From Erwinia sp. JUb26 (GTDB taxonomy: Bacteria > Pseudomonadota > Gammaproteobacteria > Enterobacterales > Enterobacteriaceae): a stretch of 64,000 nt of DNA. Positions within the stretch are counted from its first letter, which is position 1. Every line of letters begins with the position of its first letter. The notes under the pieces are model-generated. The model was not told the origin of the DNA and searched no databases. It saw only the letters and a program-made list of their open reading frames with translations. Shown here piece after piece: positions 12,808 to 25,334 of this stretch. The translations under genes were made by a program, and so were the position numbers. The stretch spans positions 149,454-213,453 of the forward strand of contig NZ_RJVB01000010.1 in the NCBI RefSeq assembly GCF_003751505.1, given 5' to 3'.

Positions 12808-14291
12808 GCCACCACCCCCAGCAGACGCGCGACGGTGACCCGGTCGGAATAATCAAAGCGCTGCTGACCAATGATTTGATAATCTTCATGGCCTTTCCCC
12901 GCCACCAGCACGATATCGCCTTCCTGCGCCTGCATTACGGCGTTAGTGACCGCTTGCGCACGCCCGAGAACAACGCGGGCACGGCTCGGATCCAGCAGGC
13001 CGGTCAGTACATCGGCCACAATCGCCGCCGGATCTTCACTGCGCGGGTTGTCGTCGGTAATCACCACCACATCGGCAAACTGCTCAGCAATGGCTCCCAT
13101 CAGCGGACGCTTGCCTTTATCGCGGTCGCCGCCGCAGCCGAACACGCACCACAGTTTGCCTTTACAGTGCAGGCGCGCCGCAGCCAGCGCTTTTTCCAGC
13201 GCATCCGGGGTGTGGGCGTAATCCACCACCACCGTCGGTTTGCCCGGCGCGGTAAACACTTCCATACGTCCGGTCACCGGCAGCAGTTGGTTTGCCGTTG
13301 CGGTCAGCACAGCCAGCGGATAATCCAGCGACAGCAGCGTTGCCAGCGCCACCAGCAGGTTGCTGACGTTAAAGGCGCCCATCAGGCGGCTTTCAAACTC
13401 ACCGTTGCCCCAGCTGGAGGCAAACTTCACGCTCGCGCCGCCGTCGTGATAGTTCACGTCGGTCGCTTTTAGCCAGCGCCCGTGGCAGTCAGACTGCAGA
13501 TTGTTTTCCATGGTCACGGCAACGGCGTCGGGAAGCTGCTGCAGCCAGCGGCGGCCAACTTCATCGTCAGCGTTGATGATCGCCTGACCAACCTGATGCT
13601 CGGAGAAAAGCAGCCATTTTGCCGCTTCGTAGCGCGCCATATCTCCGTGATAGTCGAGGTGATCGCGACTGAGGTTGGTAAATGCCGCTGCGGCAAACGG
13701 CAGTGCGGCAACGCGGTGCTGCACCAGACCGTGAGAAGAAATTTCCATAGCCGCCAGCGTCGCGCCTTTTTCCAGCAGCGACGCCAGCTGATGCTGAACG
13801 TCAACCGCCGAACCCGTGGTGTTTTCAGCGGCGGCCAGTTGGCCGTAAAGGCCGTTACCGACGGTCCCCATCACCGCACCGGTTTCGCCCAGCAGCTGTG
13901 CCCACTGTGCCAGCAGCTGGGTGGTGGTGGTTTTACCGTTGGTCCCGGTTACGCCGATAAGCTTCAGTTTCTCACCGGGCTGCTGATAGAAGCGCCCGGC
14001 CAGCGCGGACAGGCGCTGGGAAAGCTGCGACAGGTAAATTACCGGCACGCCGTGCATTTCCACTACGCTGCCGTCTTCCGCTTCACCATCCGCGTCAGCA
14101 ATCACCGCCGCCACACCCTGGGCAATCGCCTGGGGGATAAAACGACGGCCATCTGCCGCATGTCCTTTAATCGCAACAAAGAGATCGCCGGAAGCCGCGA
14201 CGCGGCTATCCAGTGTCATTTCATTCAGCGTGCGCGCAGGCAAACCAGCAACCCAGGGCGCCAGTAAGTCGTGCAGATTACGATCGGTCAC
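12804..14291 (-). CDS. murE: UDP-MurNAc-L-Ala-D-Glu--meso-diaminopimelate ligase
   Basis: Cytoplasmic Mur ligase that adds meso-diaminopimelate. I place the start at the GTG at 14289-14291, which gives [13 protein letters not shown] aligned with E. coli MurE and the same 495-residue length. An ATG at 14303 would add four residues. The P-loop [12 protein letters not shown] and the DNPR motif within [10 protein letters not shown] are visible; DNPR is the signature of diaminopimelate-adding (not lysine-adding) MurE. The start overlaps the end of ftsI by 14 bases. Confidence 0.97.
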   Translation of the reverse strand: MTDRNLHDLLAPWVAGLPARTLNEMTLDSRVAASGDLFVAIKGHAADGRRFIPQAIAQGVAAVIADADGEAEDGSVVEMHGVPVIYLSQLSQRLSALAGRFYQQPGEKLKLIGVTGTNGKTTTTQLLAQWAQLLGETGAVMGTVGNGLYGQLAAAENTTGSAVDVQHQLASLLEKGATLAAMEISSHGLVQHRVAALPFAAAAFTNLSRDHLDYHGDMARYEAAKWLLFSEHQVGQAIINADDEVGRRWLQQLPDAVAVTMENNLQSDCHGRWLKATDVNYHDGGASVKFASSWGNGEFESRLMGAFNVSNLLVALATLLSLDYPLAVLTATANQLLPVTGRMEVFTAPGKPTVVVDYAHTPDALEKALAAARLHCKGKLWCVFGCGGDRDKGKRPLMGAIAEQFADVVVITDDNPRSEDPAAIVADVLTGLLDPSRARVVLGRAQAVTNAVMQAQEGDIVLVAGKGHEDYQIIGQQRFDYSDRVTVARLLGVVA

Positions 14292-16044
14292 GCGATCCCT
14301 CACTCTTATTAGTTACCATCTCGCTTTTGTCACTGGTCGGCAGCGCATCCGGCTCAACGTTCATGGTGCGCAGTACGCCACCCATAATCGCGCCAAATAC
14401 CGGTGCAGAAACCGCACCACCGTAATATTTGCCGGCCTGCGGATCGTTAATCACCACCACCAGCGCAAAACGAGGGTTGCTTGCCGGTGCAACACCAGCG
14501 GTATAAGCAATGTATTTATTGACGTATTTGCCATCCGGGCCGACTTTTTTCGCCGTACCGGTTTTAATCGCAATACGATAGCCTTTGATGGCCGCCTTCA
14601 CCCCGCCGCCGCCCGGCAGAGCCACGCTCTCCATCATATGCACCACGGTGCGCACGGTCGCTTCAGGGAAGACGCGTTGACCCGCGACTGGCGGGTCAAC
14701 TTTGGTGATCGACAGCGGGCGATATACGCCATAGCTGCCGATGGTTGCATAGACTCGCGCTAACTGTAACGGCGTTACCATTAGCCCATAGCCGTAAGAG
14801 AAGGTGGCCCTCTCTATGTCAGACCACCGTTGTTTTTGAGGATATAAGCCACTGCTTTCTCCGACCAACCCCAAATTGGTCGCTTTGCCAAAACCAAAGC
14901 GCGCGTAAGTGTCTACCAGCGCATTGGATGGCATCGCCAGCGCCAGGCGAGAAACCCCGACGTTAGACGATTTCTGGAGCACCCCGGTCAGGGTGAGTTC
15001 ACTGTAACGCGCCACATCTTTGATTTCGTGGCCGTTAATTCGATAAGGTATGGTATTCAGTACGCTGTTTTCGCGCACCACGCCACGCTGCAGCGCGGTC
15101 ATCACCACCATCGGTTTCACGGTGGAGCCCGGTTCGAAGATGTCGGTAATCGCCCGGTTACGCATCACATCTTTGGTCGTACCGGCAAGATTATTCGGGT
15201 TGTACGCCGGGCTGTTGGCCATCGCCAGCACTTCACCGGTGTTCACATCGACCAGTACCGCCGTACCCGATTCGGCCTTGTTAAACGCCACCGCGTTGTT
15301 CAGCTCGCGGTACACAAGTGCCTGAAGACGTTCGTCAATACTCAGCGCCAGATTATGGGCCGCCTGACTGTCCACAGAGGAAATATCCTCAATCACCCGG
15401 CCCTTACGATCTTTACGCACCGTTCGCTCACCGGGCTGGCCGGTCAGCCACTTATCAAAGCTTTTTTCAACGCCCTCAATGCCCTGGCCATCAATGTTGG
15501 TAAAGCCAATCAGATGGGAGGTCACCTGCCCTGCCGGGTAGTAACGGCGGGATTCTTCGCGCAGATAAATACCCGGCAGCTTGAGTTTTTTGATGTAGTC
15601 GCCAATCGCCGGATTCACCTGGCGCGCCAGATAAACAAAGCGCCCGTTAGGATTGGCGTTAACGCGTGTGGCCATCTGGTCAAGAGGAATGGATAACGCA
15701 TCGGAAAGCGCTTTCCAGCGGCTGTCGAGGGTGATGCCGCCCTTGTCGTGCAGTTCTTTCGGATCGGCCCAGATCGCATTAACCGGCACGCTCACCGCCA
15801 GTGGGCGGCCGGCGCGATCGCTGATCATGCCACGGGAGGTGGGGATCGCCTGCACGCGCAAGGAACGCATATCCCCTTCACGCACCAGCCGGTCAGGATT
15901 GATCACCTGCAGATAGGCAACACGCAGCAGCAGTCCGACTAACGCCAGGAAAATACCGCCGCACAGCAACGCAAAACGCCAGCTAACGAAGCTGGCCTTA
16001 TCTTCCGTGCGTTTCAGTTTCTGCGTTTTGCCTGCGGCTCTCAT
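14278..16044 (-). CDS. ftsI: Septal transpeptidase, penicillin-binding protein 3
   Basis: Class B penicillin-binding protein that cross-links septal peptidoglycan and partners FtsW. The product is 588 residues, exactly as in E. coli. It has a short cytoplasmic tail and one membrane segment (about 24-44), then the pedestal domain, then the transpeptidase domain with the catalytic STVK at 307-310 (Ser307), SSN at 359-361 and KTGT at 494-497. The end overlaps murE by 14 bases, and it lies 15 bp from ftsL. Confidence 0.99.
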   Translation of the reverse strand: MRAAGKTQKLKRTEDKASFVSWRFALLCGGIFLALVGLLLRVAYLQVINPDRLVREGDMRSLRVQAIPTSRGMISDRAGRPLAVSVPVNAIWADPKELHDKGGITLDSRWKALSDALSIPLDQMATRVNANPNGRFVYLARQVNPAIGDYIKKLKLPGIYLREESRRYYPAGQVTSHLIGFTNIDGQGIEGVEKSFDKWLTGQPGERTVRKDRKGRVIEDISSVDSQAAHNLALSIDERLQALVYRELNNAVAFNKAESGTAVLVDVNTGEVLAMANSPAYNPNNLAGTTKDVMRNRAITDIFEPGSTVKPMVVMTALQRGVVRENSVLNTIPYRINGHEIKDVARYSELTLTGVLQKSSNVGVSRLALAMPSNALVDTYARFGFGKATNLGLVGESSGLYPQKQRWSDIERATFSYGYGLMVTPLQLARVYATIGSYGVYRPLSITKVDPPVAGQRVFPEATVRTVVHMMESVALPGGGGVKAAIKGYRIAIKTGTAKKVGPDGKYVNKYIAYTAGVAPASNPRFALVVVINDPQAGKYYGGAVSAPVFGAIMGGVLRTMNVEPDALPTSDKSEMVTNKSEGSRDRS

Positions 16045-16059
16045 TGAGTCCGTGTTTCC

Positions 16060-16380
16060 TTATTGCTGTACCACAATGTTTTCTTGAGAAGGATCAACGT
16101 GCTGCAGTTGAAGTTTCTCTGTTGCTATCCGCTCCACACGACTGTGATCGCCCAGCGCATTCTCTTCAAGGATCAGGTTGCGCCATTCAATATCCAGCGC
16201 GTCACGCTCCAGCACCAGCTGCTCGCGCTGAGCGGTCAGCAGACGCGTTTTGTGTGCGGTCGTGACGACCAGAACCGATGAAACCAGCACCGAAATCAGC
16301 AGGATCAGCGGGATCTTACCGTGGCGTAACAGGTCACCGCCGATAACGCCGGGTAAACTGTGGCGCTCATTGCCGATCAT
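16060..16380 (-). CDS. ftsL: Cell division protein FtsL (short N-terminus)
   Basis: Small bitopic division protein that forms a coiled coil with FtsB and links FtsQ to FtsWI. The product is 106 residues against 121 in E. coli. The membrane segment (about 23-41) and the coiled coil [20 protein letters not shown] to the end are nearly identical. The missing part is the extreme cytoplasmic N-terminus. Upstream in frame there is no usable start before a TGA about 18 codons away, so the ATG that overlaps the rsmH stop (ATGA) is the only start I can support. Confidence 0.96.
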   Translation of the reverse strand: MIGNERHSLPGVIGGDLLRHGKIPLILLISVLVSSVLVVTTAHKTRLLTAQREQLVLERDALDIEWRNLILEENALGDHSRVERIATEKLQLQHVDPSQENIVVQQ

Positions 16381-17318
16381 GACGCTGTTCTCTCCGCAAT
16401 ACGCAGAACGGAACTGCGCGCGCGTGGGTTTTCAGCGGTTTCCGCGTCACCCGGCATCATTTTCCCCAGCGCCTTCAACTGACGTCCGCCAAGGCTGCTG
16501 AGCTGCGCTTCGGTCATTGGCAGGCCGTGTGGCACCTGAGGTCCGCGACTCTGCTCGCGCATAAAGCGCTTCACGATACGATCTTCCAGCGAATGGAAGC
16601 TGATAATCGACAGACGACCGCCCGGTGCCAGCGCGCTGAGCGCCCCTTTCAGCGCCTGTTCAATCTCTTCCAGCTCGCTGTTAACCCAGATACGGATGGC
16701 CTGGAAACTGCGCGTTGCCGGATGTTTGAATTTGTCTTTCACCGGCGTGGCGGCATAAATCACATCGGCCAGCTCTTTGGTTCGGGTCATCGGTTCAAGG
16801 CGGTTACGTTCAACAATCGCCCGGGCGATGCGTTTGGCAAAGCGCTCTTCACCAAAGGTCTTCAGCACGAAGGCGATATCGCTCTCGTCAGCCTGCAGCA
16901 GCCATTCTGCCGCTGACTGACCGCGCGTTGGGTCCATACGCATATCCAGCGGCCCGTCACGCATAAACGAAAAACCGCGCTCCGCATCATCCAGCTGCGG
17001 GGACGACACGCCAAGATCGAGTAAAATCCCATCGATCTTACCGCTCAGACCGCGCTCGGCCATGTACTCCGCCAGCGCTGAAAATGGACCATGAATAATG
17101 CTGAAACGCGGATCGGTAATCTCAGCAGCGGCTGCAATAGCTTGCGGATCGCGGTCGATGGCATACAAACGTCCCTGCTCACCCAGATGGGAGAGGATCA
17201 GGCGTGAGTGCCCGCCGCGCCCGAAGGTGCCATCAATGTAGATGCCGTCAGATTTAATATTGAGGCCGTTAACCGCCTCATCCAACAGCACCGTGGTGTG
17301 ATTAAAAGTATCCTGCAT
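16377..17318 (-). CDS. rsmH: 16S rRNA m4C1402 N4-methyltransferase
   Basis: SAM-dependent methyltransferase (formerly MraW) that modifies C1402 of 16S rRNA. The product is 313 residues, as in E. coli. Motifs visible are the start [15 protein letters not shown], the SAM-binding [30 protein letters not shown], and [12 protein letters not shown] towards the end. It is two bases after the mraZ stop and overlaps ftsL by four bases, at the head of the dcw operon. Confidence 0.98.
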   Translation of the reverse strand: MQDTFNHTTVLLDEAVNGLNIKSDGIYIDGTFGRGGHSRLILSHLGEQGRLYAIDRDPQAIAAAAEITDPRFSIIHGPFSALAEYMAERGLSGKIDGILLDLGVSSPQLDDAERGFSFMRDGPLDMRMDPTRGQSAAEWLLQADESDIAFVLKTFGEERFAKRIARAIVERNRLEPMTRTKELADVIYAATPVKDKFKHPATRSFQAIRIWVNSELEEIEQALKGALSALAPGGRLSIISFHSLEDRIVKRFMREQSRGPQVPHGLPMTEAQLSSLGGRQLKALGKMMPGDAETAENPRARSSVLRIAERTAS

Positions 17319-17320
17319 AG

Positions 17321-17779
17321 CTATAACGACAAATCCTGCAACCGCTCAGACAAAGGCTCCTGAGAGGCATGCTCTGCGTCTATATCTTCCTTGACTTGTT
17401 GATACCAGGTCTGTTCATCCCACAGCTCAAACTTGTTGAACTGTCCAACCAGCATCACTTCTTTAGTCAGTGCCGCATGCTGACGAAGGGTATTCGCCAA
17501 CAGTAAACGGCCTGCACTGTCCATCTGGCATTCACTGGCATGCCCCAACAACAGGCGCTGCACGCGCCGCTCTGCCGGGATCATACTGGATAACCGAGAC
17601 AGCTTTTGTTCGATAATTTCCCATTCGGGCAGCGTGTAAAGCAGCAGGCATGGCTGGTGGAGGTCAATGGTACAAACCATTTGCCCCTGAGACTCTTCGA
17701 TCAGCGTATCGCGATATCGCGTTGGTACGGCAAGCCGCCCTTTGCTGTCGAGATTAACCAACGTTGCCCCGCGGAACAT
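17321..17779 (-). CDS. mraZ: Transcriptional regulator MraZ
   Basis: DNA-binding regulator of the AbrB/SpoVT fold that represses its own operon. I start at the ATG of [19 protein letters not shown] (152 residues, same as E. coli). The nine-codon upstream extension has no family support and contains the ribosome site (GGAGGGG). Two MraZ repeats are visible, each with the DxxGR motif: [11 protein letters not shown] and [11 protein letters not shown]. First gene of the dcw operon; repeats matching its known target lie directly upstream. Confidence 0.98.
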   Translation of the reverse strand: MFRGATLVNLDSKGRLAVPTRYRDTLIEESQGQMVCTIDLHQPCLLLYTLPEWEIIEQKLSRLSSMIPAERRVQRLLLGHASECQMDSAGRLLLANTLRQHAALTKEVMLVGQFNKFELWDEQTWYQQVKEDIDAEHASQEPLSERLQDLSL

Positions 17780-17800
17780 GCCAGTCTGCCCCTCCAGATT

Positions 17801-17834
17801 CCCCAAAACACCACTTTACACCACAAATTCCCAC
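17801..17834 (-). promoter_or_regulatory. MraZ operator array (10-bp-period boxes)
   Basis: Read on the minus strand, GTGGGA, GTGGTG, GTGGTG and GGGGAA begin at 17834, 17824, 17814 and 17804, exactly ten bases apart. MraZ of E. coli is known to bind direct TGGGN repeats separated by five bases in this same position. The array covers the predicted transcript start and 5' leader, which fits autorepression of the dcw operon. Confidence 0.8.
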
Positions 17835-17840
17835 TAAAAG

Positions 17841-17870
17841 AGTTTACGGAGCGAAGGAAAACATTGTCAA
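17841..17870 (-). promoter_or_regulatory. Predicted dcw promoter (Pmra)
   Basis: On the minus strand TTGACA (17870-17865), an 18-base spacer and TAAACT (17846-17841) form a sigma-70 promoter. Predicted initiation at about 17834 falls at the first MraZ box. The position corresponds to the Pmra promoter of E. coli. Confidence 0.7.
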
Positions 17871-18302
17871 GCCGCAGTCATGGCAGAAAGGCATTATTTC
17901 TTGGAGGAATAAAAAGCGGAGAACTTAAAAACAAACTACCTGAAGAGATATGCAGAGAATAAACTAATGAATAGTGGCAGGAAATTGGCTCGGACCGTTC
18001 AATTGCTCAAAAATATACCACTTTAAGGTCAAAGAAAATAAGTGCTCAGCTTTGCGACGCGGGCTGCATTTTAGGGCATTTCCGAGGGTTTTCCCAGCAC
18101 GATGCGGCGATACAGGGACTCTTAACGCGACAGGTTCACAGGGTTATTATTATTCGCTAGCTTATATAATCAGCGGCGCAACATTTTTAGGCCCTTTTAC
18201 TTATATTTACTCAATACCTATAAGATGAATCTCAAATACAAGATAATTTTTGCCAGCGAATGTGACATGTAAACAGAGTAACGCAGAGTAAATGCAGGGA
18301 TA
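17871..18302. other. Gene-free interval between cra terminator and dcw promoter
   Basis: About 430 bp, AT-rich in places, without an open frame that resembles any protein. An 84-codon plus-strand frame (17974-18228) has no recognisable content. No strong hairpin or repeat was seen. Confidence 0.5.
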
Positions 18303-18328
18303 TGAAAAAGGCAGCCGGGGCTGCCTTA
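18303..18328 (-). terminator. Rho-independent terminator of cra
   Basis: On the minus strand AAGGCAGC, a four-base loop and GCTGCCTT (18327-18308), followed by T residues. It lies just after the cra stop and separates cra from the dcw operon. Confidence 0.85.
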
Positions 18329-18342
18329 TCCAATCTGAATAG

Positions 18343-19353
18343 TTAGAGAGTTTTACGATTTAAGCGCCCACGGCGATAAAGATTACGCCGAATACGCGTC
18401 AGTCCGGGTTTCGGTTTACGCGGCTCATCAAGGCTGGCTAATACCAGTTCCAGAACCCGCTCCGCAACGTCACGATGCCGCTGGCCCACGGCCAGTACCG
18501 GGCATTCCAGGAAATCGAGCAGTTCGTGGTCACCGAATGTGGCGATCGCCAGATCCTGCGGCAGCCGCCCTTCAGATTTCAGCGTCACGTCCATCACCCC
18601 CTGCAACAGACCGAAGGAGGTGGTGAACAGCGCCTCCGGCATGTCGTGCGTTTCGAGGTACTTTTCAAACAGCGCCGCGGCGGCGTGACGTTCAAAACTG
18701 TTGGCATAAACGTAGTCAATCTGTCGTTCATCGCCCTTCCACGCATCGCGGAATCCCAGCTCTCGCAGGAAGCTAACCGACAGCTCCGGCAATGCACCGA
18801 GGAACAACACCGAGTTAACAGGCAGCTTGCGCAGTTCCGCCGCCAGCGCCTGGGCATCATCCTGGTCGGCACCTACCACGCTGGTAAAGTGCTCGCGGTC
18901 CAGGGCGCGGTCCAGGGCAATAATCGGTAACGGATCGTTGATCCAGCGCTGATAGAACGGATGCTCCGGCGGCAGCGACGTGGAGACTATAATCGCGTCA
19001 ACCTGCCGCTGAAGCAGGTGCTCAACGCAGCGCATCTCGTTATCGGGCTGGTCTTCAGAACAGGCAATCAGCAGCTGGTAGCCGCGCTGACGCGCCTGGC
19101 GTTCCAGGTAATTCGCTATTCGGGTATAGCTGGTATTCTCCAAATCAGGAATAACCAGTCCTATTGATCGGGTACGACCGGCTCGAAGCCCCGCCGCCAC
19201 CGCATTCGGATGGTAATTATGCTCACGCACCACCGCCATCACCTTCTCAACGGTTTTATCGCTGACACGATACTGCTTTGCTTTGCCGTTGATGACATAG
19301 CTTGCTGTCGTGCGTGATACACCGGCCAGGCGCGCAATTTCATCCAGTTTCAC
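18343..19353 (-). CDS. cra: Catabolite repressor/activator Cra (FruR)
   Basis: LacI-family regulator of central carbon flow, released from DNA by fructose-1-phosphate or fructose-1,6-bisphosphate. I choose the GTG at 19351-19353, giving [19 protein letters not shown] as in E. coli, whose cra also starts with GTG. An upstream ATG adds 12 residues without support. The product is 336 residues (E. coli 334): HTH headpiece 1-58 with hinge, then a periplasmic-binding-like sugar domain. The last few residues differ from E. coli. It lies between ilvH and mraZ as in E. coli, and is flanked by terminators on both sides. Confidence 0.97.
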   Translation of the reverse strand: MKLDEIARLAGVSRTTASYVINGKAKQYRVSDKTVEKVMAVVREHNYHPNAVAAGLRAGRTRSIGLVIPDLENTSYTRIANYLERQARQRGYQLLIACSEDQPDNEMRCVEHLLQRQVDAIIVSTSLPPEHPFYQRWINDPLPIIALDRALDREHFTSVVGADQDDAQALAAELRKLPVNSVLFLGALPELSVSFLRELGFRDAWKGDERQIDYVYANSFERHAAAALFEKYLETHDMPEALFTTSFGLLQGVMDVTLKSEGRLPQDLAIATFGDHELLDFLECPVLAVGQRHRDVAERVLELVLASLDEPRKPKPGLTRIRRNLYRRGRLNRKTL

Positions 19354-19493
19354 AATAACCCCACACTTCTGTCGCGTATCTGCGGCCAATAGCCACAGTA
19401 CATCTATGGATAAGTCGTTTATAACATCTAACCGCAGAATAGTTTAGTGGGCAACAGCTTTTCATCAGCGGCGGGGGGAATTGAACAAAAAAT

Positions 19494-19519
19494 AAAAAAA
19501 CCCGGCATTACGCCGGGTT
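19494..19519 (-). terminator. Rho-independent terminator of ilvIH
   Basis: On the minus strand AACCCGGC, a short loop and GCCGGGTT, followed by a run of seven T (19500-19494). It lies about 30 bp after the ilvH stop. Confidence 0.88.
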
Positions 19520-19550
19520 AGCAGACTGTCTGTAAAATCATCAGCGACGA

Positions 19551-20042
19551 CTAGCGCATGATGCGCTCGCCGCGTGCCACGCCAACGATACCTGAACGCG
19601 CAACTTCAACAATTTCCGCAACTTCGCGTACGGTGCTGAGGAAGGCGTCGAGCTTATCGCTGGTGCCGGCAAGCTGAACCGTGTAAAGCGAAGGTGTCAC
19701 ATCCACGATTTGGCCACGGAATATTTCCGCGCTGCGTTTAACCTCTTCGCGGCCGTAGCCGGTCGCCTGGATTTTCACCAGCATGATCTCGCGCTCAACA
19801 AACGCGCCCTGACCCAGCTCGCTGACGCGCAGTACATCCACCAGTTTGTGCAGCTGCTTCTCAATCTGCTCCAGCACTTTTTGGTCGCCGACGGTTTGGA
19901 TCGTCATACGAGAAAGGGTTGGATCGTCCGTAGGGGCAACGGTCAGGCTTTCAATGTTGTAGCCGCGCTGGGAAAACAGACCCACCACGCGGGACAATGC
20001 GCCGGATTCGTTTTCCAGCAGAACCGATAATACACGACGCAT
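19551..20042 (-). CDS. ilvH: Acetolactate synthase III regulatory subunit
   Basis: Small subunit of acetohydroxyacid synthase III, giving full activity and valine feedback inhibition to IlvI. I start at [19 protein letters not shown], which gives 163 residues as in E. coli. The ATG ten codons upstream lies inside ilvI and is unlikely. It has an N-terminal ACT domain (about 1-78) and a C-terminal ACT-like domain from about 80. It begins two bases after the ilvI stop, so the two subunits are translationally coupled. Confidence 0.97.
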   Translation of the reverse strand: MRRVLSVLLENESGALSRVVGLFSQRGYNIESLTVAPTDDPTLSRMTIQTVGDQKVLEQIEKQLHKLVDVLRVSELGQGAFVEREIMLVKIQATGYGREEVKRSAEIFRGQIVDVTPSLYTVQLAGTSDKLDAFLSTVREVAEIVEVARSGIVGVARGERIMR

Positions 20043-20044
20043 AA

Positions 20045-21769
20045 TTATGTCCTCTCCGTTTTGCTCAGCCACATTTCATCCATAGCGCCACCGCGAATAT
20101 GCATCGGGTAGACGTGCTCGGTGCCATCCACATTCACATCCACAAACACCAGACGCTCATTGCGCACCTGCTCCAGCGCCTCGGCCAGCTTCGACTCCAG
20201 CTCTTCCGGACGGTTGATGGAGATGCCCACGTGGCCGTAAGCTTCCGCCAGACGGACGAAATCAGGTAGCGATTCCATGTATGACTGTGAGTGGCGGCCA
20301 GAATAAATCATATCCTGCCACTGTTTCACCATGCCGAGGAAACGGTTGTTAAGGTTCAGCACCAGCACCGGAATGCCGTACTGTAACGCGGTTGACAGCT
20401 CCTGAATGTTCATCTGGATGCTGCCGTCACCGGTCACACACACCACGGTTTCCTGCGGCAGCGCGAGCTTCACGCCCAGCGCGGCAGGCAGGCCGAAGCC
20501 CATCGTGCCCAGACCGCCTGAGTTGATCCAGCGACGCGGTTTGTCGAACTGGTAGTAAAGCGCAGCGAACATCTGATGCTGGCCCACGTCGGAGGTGACG
20601 TAAGCATCGCCTTTCGTCAGGCGACAAATAGTTTCGATAACCGCCTGCGGCTTGATTTTATCGCTGGTGCGATCGAATTCGAGACAGTGACGCGCACGCC
20701 ACTGTTCAACCTGCTGCCACCAGTCGCGCAGGCTGTCATAGTTCTGCTGCGCGTCGCTTTGCGCCAGCAGTTCCAGCATCTGCTGCAGGACCAGTTTCGC
20801 ATCGCCCACAATCGGCACGTCCGCCGCCACGGTTTTGGAAATTGAAGTCGGATCGATATCAATGTGCAGCACGGTGGCATTCGGGCAGTATTTCGCCAGG
20901 TTATTGGTGGTACGGTCATCGAAGCGCACGCCGACGGCAAAGATCACGTCGGAATGGTGCATGGTCATGTTCGCTTCGTAGGTGCCGTGCATGCCCAGCA
21001 TGCCCACGCACTGACGATGCGTGCCCGGGAAGGCACCGAGTCCCATCAGCGACGTCGTCACCGGCACATTAAGTTTTTCCGCCAGCTGACGCAGCTCATC
21101 ATGACAGGCGGCGTTAATCACGCCACCACCCGCGTAAATTACCGGCTGCTTCGCCGCTAACAGCGTTTGCAGCGCGCGTTTAATCTGCCCTTTATGACCC
21201 TGAGTTGTCGGGTTATAAGAACGCATGCTGACCTCTTCCGGCCAGACATAAGGCAGTTTATTCGCCGGGTTCATCATATCTTTTGGCAGATCGACAACGA
21301 CCGGGCCCGGACGACCGCTCGCCGCCAGCCAGAACGCCTTCTTCATGATGGTCGGGATCTCTTCGACGCTTTTCACCATAAAGCTGTGCTTCACGACAGG
21401 ACGCGAAATCCCCACCATGTCGCACTCCTGGAAGGCATCGTAGCCAATCAGCGAGGACATCACCTGGCCGGAAAGGACGACCATAGGAATGGAATCCATA
21501 TAGGCCGTCGCGATACCGGTAATCGCGTTGGTTGCGCCGGGACCGGAGGTGACCAGCACCACACCGACATCGCCGGTTGCGCGCGCATAACCATCCGCCA
21601 TATGCACTGCGCCCTGCTCGTGGCGGACCAGGATATGGTCAACACCACCAACGGTTTGCAGAGCGTCATAAATATCAAGGACCGCTCCTCCGGGGTAGCC
21701 GAATACATGTTTTACGCCCTGATCGATTAACGATCGGACCACCATCTCGGCTCCTGACAACATCTCCAT
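20045..21769 (-). CDS. ilvI: Acetolactate synthase III catalytic subunit
   Basis: Thiamine-diphosphate and FAD enzyme that condenses pyruvate (or pyruvate and 2-oxobutyrate) for valine, leucine and isoleucine synthesis. I start at [18 protein letters not shown] (ATG 21767-21769), which gives 574 residues as in E. coli and has a strong GGAGG site before it. The open frame continues 68 codons further upstream by chance. The conserved Glu in [16 protein letters not shown] and the ThDP motif GDGSIQMN followed by LNLNN are present. Lrp control is known in E. coli, but I did not identify Lrp sites. Confidence 0.97.
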   Translation of the reverse strand: MEMLSGAEMVVRSLIDQGVKHVFGYPGGAVLDIYDALQTVGGVDHILVRHEQGAVHMADGYARATGDVGVVLVTSGPGATNAITGIATAYMDSIPMVVLSGQVMSSLIGYDAFQECDMVGISRPVVKHSFMVKSVEEIPTIMKKAFWLAASGRPGPVVVDLPKDMMNPANKLPYVWPEEVSMRSYNPTTQGHKGQIKRALQTLLAAKQPVIYAGGGVINAACHDELRQLAEKLNVPVTTSLMGLGAFPGTHRQCVGMLGMHGTYEANMTMHHSDVIFAVGVRFDDRTTNNLAKYCPNATVLHIDIDPTSISKTVAADVPIVGDAKLVLQQMLELLAQSDAQQNYDSLRDWWQQVEQWRARHCLEFDRTSDKIKPQAVIETICRLTKGDAYVTSDVGQHQMFAALYYQFDKPRRWINSGGLGTMGFGLPAALGVKLALPQETVVCVTGDGSIQMNIQELSTALQYGIPVLVLNLNNRFLGMVKQWQDMIYSGRHSQSYMESLPDFVRLAEAYGHVGISINRPEELESKLAEALEQVRNERLVFVDVNVDGTEHVYPMHIRGGAMDEMWLSKTERT

Positions 21770-22431
21770 CTTTGCCTCCAGGCTTTCAAGGTACAGAGTT
21801 ATCCAGCAGGTAAGCTCTCTGCCGGATAGGTTCAACACCCGTGTTTTATGCTTAGAAAATTGGAAGTCATTTCCAAAATCCAGGTACAGGGCAGAGCCCC
21901 GGTCATTTTTTTGGTTTGAGGTTATGCCGATTACCATAACCGTAGAAAACCTGGCAGGCAAACGACAAACCACACACAGGGTGCGGAAAGGGATGATTAA
22001 GGCTCTGCCCCCTGGCCTCTGCTATCGACAATAACACTGAACATAAAGCGTTATAAAAGCGGAATGTACTGCGGTTAAGTTAATTATCAGCGCGATCGTT
22101 TTGTTATTAAATCGGGGTAGGATAAAAAACACGGAGGGCCGCACTGACTGTTCGGTTTTTTTAGTTATATCTACTAAGTTTTAAACTAAAGATAATATTT
22201 TAATCCAAAAAAATCGAAACCTTCATCGTGCCCGCACGTCCAACAAAAACAAACAAACATCTTATAAATCAAAATCATAAAAATTAAAATAACGCAGTAA
22301 ACCATCGCTAACCCCGTCATTTCACGGTTGAAAGTGTCTTTCAGCTGGCTATTCTTCTGACGTGCTGCCAGCCGCCAGAATATTTTCCTTAGGCCGCCGT
22401 GCGGCGCGCGCGAATAACCCCAACGAGAAAG
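21770..22431. other. Intergenic region ilvI / leu operon (no leuO)
   Basis: About 660 bp with no credible gene. E. coli has leuO here; no LysR-type frame is present on either strand. The part at 22160-22300 is very AT-rich. In the ilvI leader, on the minus strand, there is a 7-bp hairpin GGTTATG/CATAACC (21920-21941) and a distant inverted repeat GGCTCTGCCC (22001-22010) with GGGCAGAGCC (21889-21898). A 94-codon minus frame (22186-22470) looks like chance. Confidence 0.6.
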
Positions 22432-22461
22432 TTGACAGCCCGCCCCCTTATCAGGTATCAA
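22432..22461 (+). promoter_or_regulatory. Predicted leu operon promoter
   Basis: TTGACA (22432-22437), an 18-base spacer and TATCAA (22456-22461), giving a start near 22468, about 27 bases before the leader peptide. TTGACA is perfect; the -10 is a 4/6 match. Confidence 0.55.
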
Positions 22462-22494
22462 TAATGTCACTTTGAATTTATGAGGTTTGAGTCA

Positions 22495-22578
22495 ATGATT
22501 CGTTCCATCCGCCTACTCGGTCTACTACTAAACGCATCTTCGTTGCGCGGTAGACGAGTGGGCGGAATCAATCACTGA
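22495..22578 (+). CDS. leuL: leu operon leader peptide
   Basis: A 27-codon frame that starts MIRSIRLLGLLLNASS and ends GGINH. It aligns with the E. coli leader, including the shared NASSLRGRRV segment. Five Leu codons (CTA CTC, then CTA CTA CTA) at positions 7, 8 and 10-12, with rare CTA used four times, make ribosome progress depend on charged tRNA-Leu. That is the basis of attenuation. A GAGG ribosome site lies upstream. Too short for ordinary gene finding. Confidence 0.93.
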   Translation: MIRSIRLLGLLLNASSLRGRRVGGINH

Positions 22579-22600
22579 TTCAGGCCTGCAAGACCTAAGA

Positions 22601-22627
22601 AACCCGCGCCAATGCGCGGGTTTTTTT
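22601..22627 (+). terminator. leu attenuator terminator
   Basis: AACCCGCGC, loop CAAT, GCGCGGGTT and a T run (22621-22627) lie 22 bases after the leuL stop. The leader-peptide region is complementary to itself (CCGCCTACTCG upstream and CGAGTGGGCGG near its end), which gives the competing pre-terminator pairings typical of amino-acid attenuators. Confidence 0.9.
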
Positions 22628-22672
22628 ATGCTCGCGGCCAGGCCCGACGTAATCAAGACAAGGAATTAACCC

Positions 22673-25332
<2,660 letters not shown>

Positions 25333-25334
25333 TT

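Noticed and set aside
17974..18228. 84-codon plus-strand frame between cra and mraZ
   Set aside because: No recognisable domain and no clear ribosome site; located in non-coding DNA.
21770..21973. 68-codon N-terminal extension of ilvI
   Set aside because: The frame is open by chance. The GGAGG site and exact 574-residue length support the start at 21769.
22186..22470. 94-codon minus-strand frame in the ilvI-leu interval
   Set aside because: AT-driven composition in half of it, a Cys/Phe-rich end, no family resemblance, and it overlaps the leu promoter. Treated as chance.
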